From NCBI GenBank assembly GCA_007136595.1, contig SLGQ01000200.1, positions 1 through 16,855 on the forward strand: a stretch of 16,855 nt of DNA, in the 5' to 3' direction. This document shows positions 14,773-16,855 of the stretch, piece after piece. This DNA is from Candidatus Sumerlaeota bacterium. GTDB lineage: Bacteria; UBP6; UBA1177. Position numbers and translations under genes: made by a program. Position 1 is the stretch's first letter; every line of letters starts with the position of its first letter. The notes beneath the pieces are model-generated. The model saw nothing but the letters and a program-made list of their open reading frames with translations. It was not told where the DNA came from and did no database searches.

Positions 14773-15945
14773 ATGAAAAAGAGTATCTTTTCGCTGTCTT
14801 TTATTATTTTTTCTTCAATTGCAGTATATTTCAGCAGCGAATTTGTTTTCATAAAAGAATTCCTTAAAATATCACCTGTAGTTGTCGCAGTTTTTGCAGC
14901 ACTTACTTTTGCTGTATGTATGAGGTTTAACAAAAGCAGGGTTTCCTTTATCCTCCTTTTACTTCTTTCATGGTTTTTTAAAGATTCGACACCTTATACC
15001 GGATCGATACCGCAAAACGAATTTATGGTATTTATTGCATTCAATGTTTTATATCTGGCAAATTCAAACGAAAGGGGGGTGATATCTGTTCACGGTTTAA
15101 AAAAACTGGTGTTTATTGTTTCTCAGCTAATCCTCCTATACTATTTTACCGTTCACAGCGACTCTGTTTACAATGAATCTACCAACAGCATAATTACTAC
15201 CATACGGTTCATGATGAACATCCAATATTTTTTCCTTCCATTTGTCCTTTTTTTAATAGCAGTTTTCAACAACATTGTAAGGGATAAGAGTTACGATATA
15301 TCTTTTGCTGTCGGAACTGCCTCGGGGTTGGCAATTTTAACTGTTCTTGGCGGGGATATTTCCGGGCTTAACATGATAGTTGCCTCGACCCTTATTTTCA
15401 TTGGAACACTTTCATCAATTTATACAATATCTTACATTGATGAACTGACAGGGCTCCCCGGCAGAAGGGCATACAATGAATATGTTGCCGCCATAGGGAA
15501 AAAATTTACGATAGCAATGTCTGACATTGACCATTTTAAGAAATTCAACGATACACATGGACATGATACAGGAGATGAGGTTCTTAAACTTGTTGCAAAA
15601 GTTTTATCATCTGTCGGAGGTGGTGGAAAAGTTTTCCGTTTCGGAGGTGAAGAGTTCGTTATAGTTTTCAACGGCAAATTAAAAGAACAGACAGTTGAAT
15701 ATCTTGAAAACATAAGGGGAAAAATTTCAGAAACCCCTTTTACCGTCAGAAACCGTGCAACCAGAAAAAAATACAAAAAAACCGGACAGAAATCAAAACA
15801 GACCTCTTCAAAAAACATAAAAATAACAATGAGTTTTGGAGCAAGTGATTCTAGAACCTACAAGAAACCTGAAAAAGTTATGAAAGAAGCCGACAAAGCA
15901 CTTTACCGATCAAAAAAAGCCGGCAGAAACAAAGTGACTGTCTAG
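14773..15945 (+). CDS. membrane-anchored GGDEF diguanylate cyclase
   Basis: The 390-residue protein has about seven hydrophobic segments in the first 215 residues, with no recognised sensor domain, and a C-terminal GGDEF domain starting at D223 (DELTGLPGRRAY). The active site is GGEEF at 291-295, and MSDIDHFKKFNDTHGHDTGD supplies the metal- and substrate-binding segment, so it should make cyclic di-GMP. The position of the RxxD inhibitory site is occupied by glycines (VGGGGKVFRF), so product inhibition through an I-site is unlikely. A Lys/Arg-rich insertion of about 25 residues (NRATRKKYKKTGQKSKQTSS) precedes the conserved ITMSFGAS strand. The ATG at 14773, 4 nt after the AbgT stop, lacks a clear SD, which suggests coupled translation. 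Confidence 0.85.
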   Translation: MKKSIFSLSFIIFSSIAVYFSSEFVFIKEFLKISPVVVAVFAALTFAVCMRFNKSRVSFILLLLLSWFFKDSTPYTGSIPQNEFMVFIAFNVLYLANSNERGVISVHGLKKLVFIVSQLILLYYFTVHSDSVYNESTNSIITTIRFMMNIQYFFLPFVLFLIAVFNNIVRDKSYDISFAVGTASGLAILTVLGGDISGLNMIVASTLIFIGTLSSIYTISYIDELTGLPGRRAYNEYVAAIGKKFTIAMSDIDHFKKFNDTHGHDTGDEVLKLVAKVLSSVGGGGKVFRFGGEEFVIVFNGKLKEQTVEYLENIRGKISETPFTVRNRATRKKYKKTGQKSKQTSSKNIKITMSFGASDSRTYKKPEKVMKEADKALYRSKKAGRNKVTV

Positions 15946-15982
15946 GGGAATTCATTTTAAACATTAAAACCTTTCCACCATG

Positions 15983-16855
15983 TTACTCTTTTGTCCTTGC
16001 AAGCCGGAAACCAAGATAACTGCCACGCTCTGTTGTGTCAGAATCGCCACGAGTTGCAGAACGGCAAGAGAGGGAACTGGAATCCCAGCTTCCGCCCCGT
16101 CGGACACGATTGAAGCCGATTTCCGGTCCCGCGGGGTCTATCGCAGGTGCTGTCTCCGTTCCTGCCGGATAAACATCCTCATACCAATCCCAAACCCATT
16201 CCCAAACATTGCCGCTCATGTCATAAAGACCGAAAGCATTGGGAAATTTTCCTCCAACTGAGTGGGTTTTATCTTCTGAGTTGCCGCAATACCAACCTAT
16301 GGAATCAAGATTTGGATCAAGCCCGCACTCTGTCACTGTTATATCCCCATTATAAAATGCTGTGTCTGTCCCTGCTCGTGCGGCATATTCCCATTCGGAC
16401 TCTGTCGGGAGTCTATATCCAAGACAATTCTGCGGTTTGGAGTATGTGCTTTTCAATGAACAGTCAAAATCGGGTGCATCTCCTGTGCAGTCAAAACACT
16501 CAGGTAATCCCTCAAATTTCGAAAGTTCATTGGCATACTTCAGTGCTTCATGCCAGTTAACCCGCTCAACAGGACAATCATTACCGCAGCTTGAAAAGTG
16601 GCTCGGGTTATAACCCATAACTGCGTTAAACTCAACTTGAGTCACTTCATACTTTCCCATATAAAAACTCTTGGTCAATTCAACATAATGGAGTGTTTCA
16701 TTACTGCCTCTCCCAAGTTCTTCCTCAGGAGAACCCATCCAGAAACTGCCGGACGGAATAAGAGCAAAACCTTCCGGAATCTCTATATTTCCAGTGTCTC
16801 CAGTGTCTCCAGTGTCTCCAGTGTCTCCAGTGTCTCCAGTGTCTCCTGTGTCTCC
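15983..16855 (-). CDS. FGE-sulfatase (SUMF1-like) domain protein with GDT linker, 5' end cut by window edge
   Basis: The frame is open from the right edge to a TAA at 15983-15985 and covers 290 residues. It starts within a Gly-Asp-Thr array (seven units), then enters an FGE-sulfatase domain: GFALIPSGSFWMGS, MGKYEVTQVEFNAVMGYNPS, YRLPTESEWEYAARAG, PNAFGLYDMSGNVWEW, RVRRGGSWD and GFRLART. The C-terminal segment (GGSWDSSSLSCRSATRGD) keeps a single cysteine and lacks the paired catalytic Cys of true formylglycine-generating enzymes, so a structural or ligand-binding role is more likely than sulfatase activation. By analogy with its neighbour it is probably a lipoprotein whose signal peptide lies beyond the edge. 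An internal ATG at 16738 is not the start, since the domain begins upstream of it. Confidence 0.88.
   Translation of the reverse strand, partial: GDTGDTGDTGDTGDTGDTGDTGNIEIPEGFALIPSGSFWMGSPEEELGRGSNETLHYVELTKSFYMGKYEVTQVEFNAVMGYNPSHFSSCGNDCPVERVNWHEALKYANELSKFEGLPECFDCTGDAPDFDCSLKSTYSKPQNCLGYRLPTESEWEYAARAGTDTAFYNGDITVTECGLDPNLDSIGWYCGNSEDKTHSVGGKFPNAFGLYDMSGNVWEWVWDWYEDVYPAGTETAPAIDPAGPEIGFNRVRRGGSWDSSSLSCRSATRGDSDTTERGSYLGFRLARTKE
16790..16855 (-). repeat. GDT-encoding minisatellite, continues past the right edge
   Basis: On the minus strand one GGAGACACA unit is followed by six identical GGAGACACT units (16846-16793) and a partial GGA. The same unit and frame occur at 12087-12257 on the opposite strand. 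The full length is unknown because the window ends inside the array. Confidence 0.95.

Overview
The window looks like chromosomal DNA of an AT-rich, Gram-negative, probably anaerobic or facultatively anaerobic bacterium. Evidence for this is a complete Rnf electron-transport operon, four predicted lipoproteins or surface proteins with Asp/Gly/Thr-rich linkers, Shine-Dalgarno sites of the AGGAGG type and sigma70-like promoters. DUF4215-like Cys repeats, kelch repeats, an FGE-sulfatase-like domain and GDT linkers together recall Myxococcota and other deltaproteobacterial-type lineages. That placement is inference; no 16S or marker gene is present.

Layout. Positions 1-66 hold a possible gene tail, followed by an intergenic stretch with repeat-like sequence. 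A DUF4143-type AAA ATPase (292-1413, +) follows, with a promoter placed so that its mRNA would be leaderless. It converges on a tight minus-strand operon, rseC-rnfB-rnfC-rnfD-rnfG-rnfE-rnfA (6862 down to 1430). The five rnf junctions overlap or are translationally coupled: three ATGA overlaps, one 8-nt overlap and one SD/stop overlap. The operon encodes a membrane complex that couples electron flow between ferredoxin and NAD to ion transport. Upstream lie a small XRE-type regulator (7197-6952, -), an 18-bp palindrome and a divergent 58-residue protein (7317-7493, +) with a good promoter. A flavin-reductase-like FMN protein follows (7576-8079, +).

From 8090 onward the window is an accessory surface-protein region. 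It holds a lipoprotein with four DUF4215-like Cys repeats and six kelch-like motifs (-), a lipoprotein with a very acidic linker (+), a DUF116 membrane protein with seven cysteines (-), a lipoprotein with 19 tandem Gly-Asp-Thr units (+), an AbgT-family transporter coupled to a membrane diguanylate cyclase (+), and, running off the right edge, an FGE-sulfatase-fold protein (-) that carries the same GDT repeat.

The most interesting observation is that the GDT arrays of the two proteins share a 57-nt perfect match, in the same reading frame, in inverted orientation about 4.6 kb apart. Recombination between them would invert the AbgT/GGDEF segment and exchange the C-terminal domains of the two surface proteins while keeping both reading frames. 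This is a hypothesis that long reads could test. No tRNA, rRNA, CRISPR array, insertion sequence or convincing rho-independent terminator was seen.
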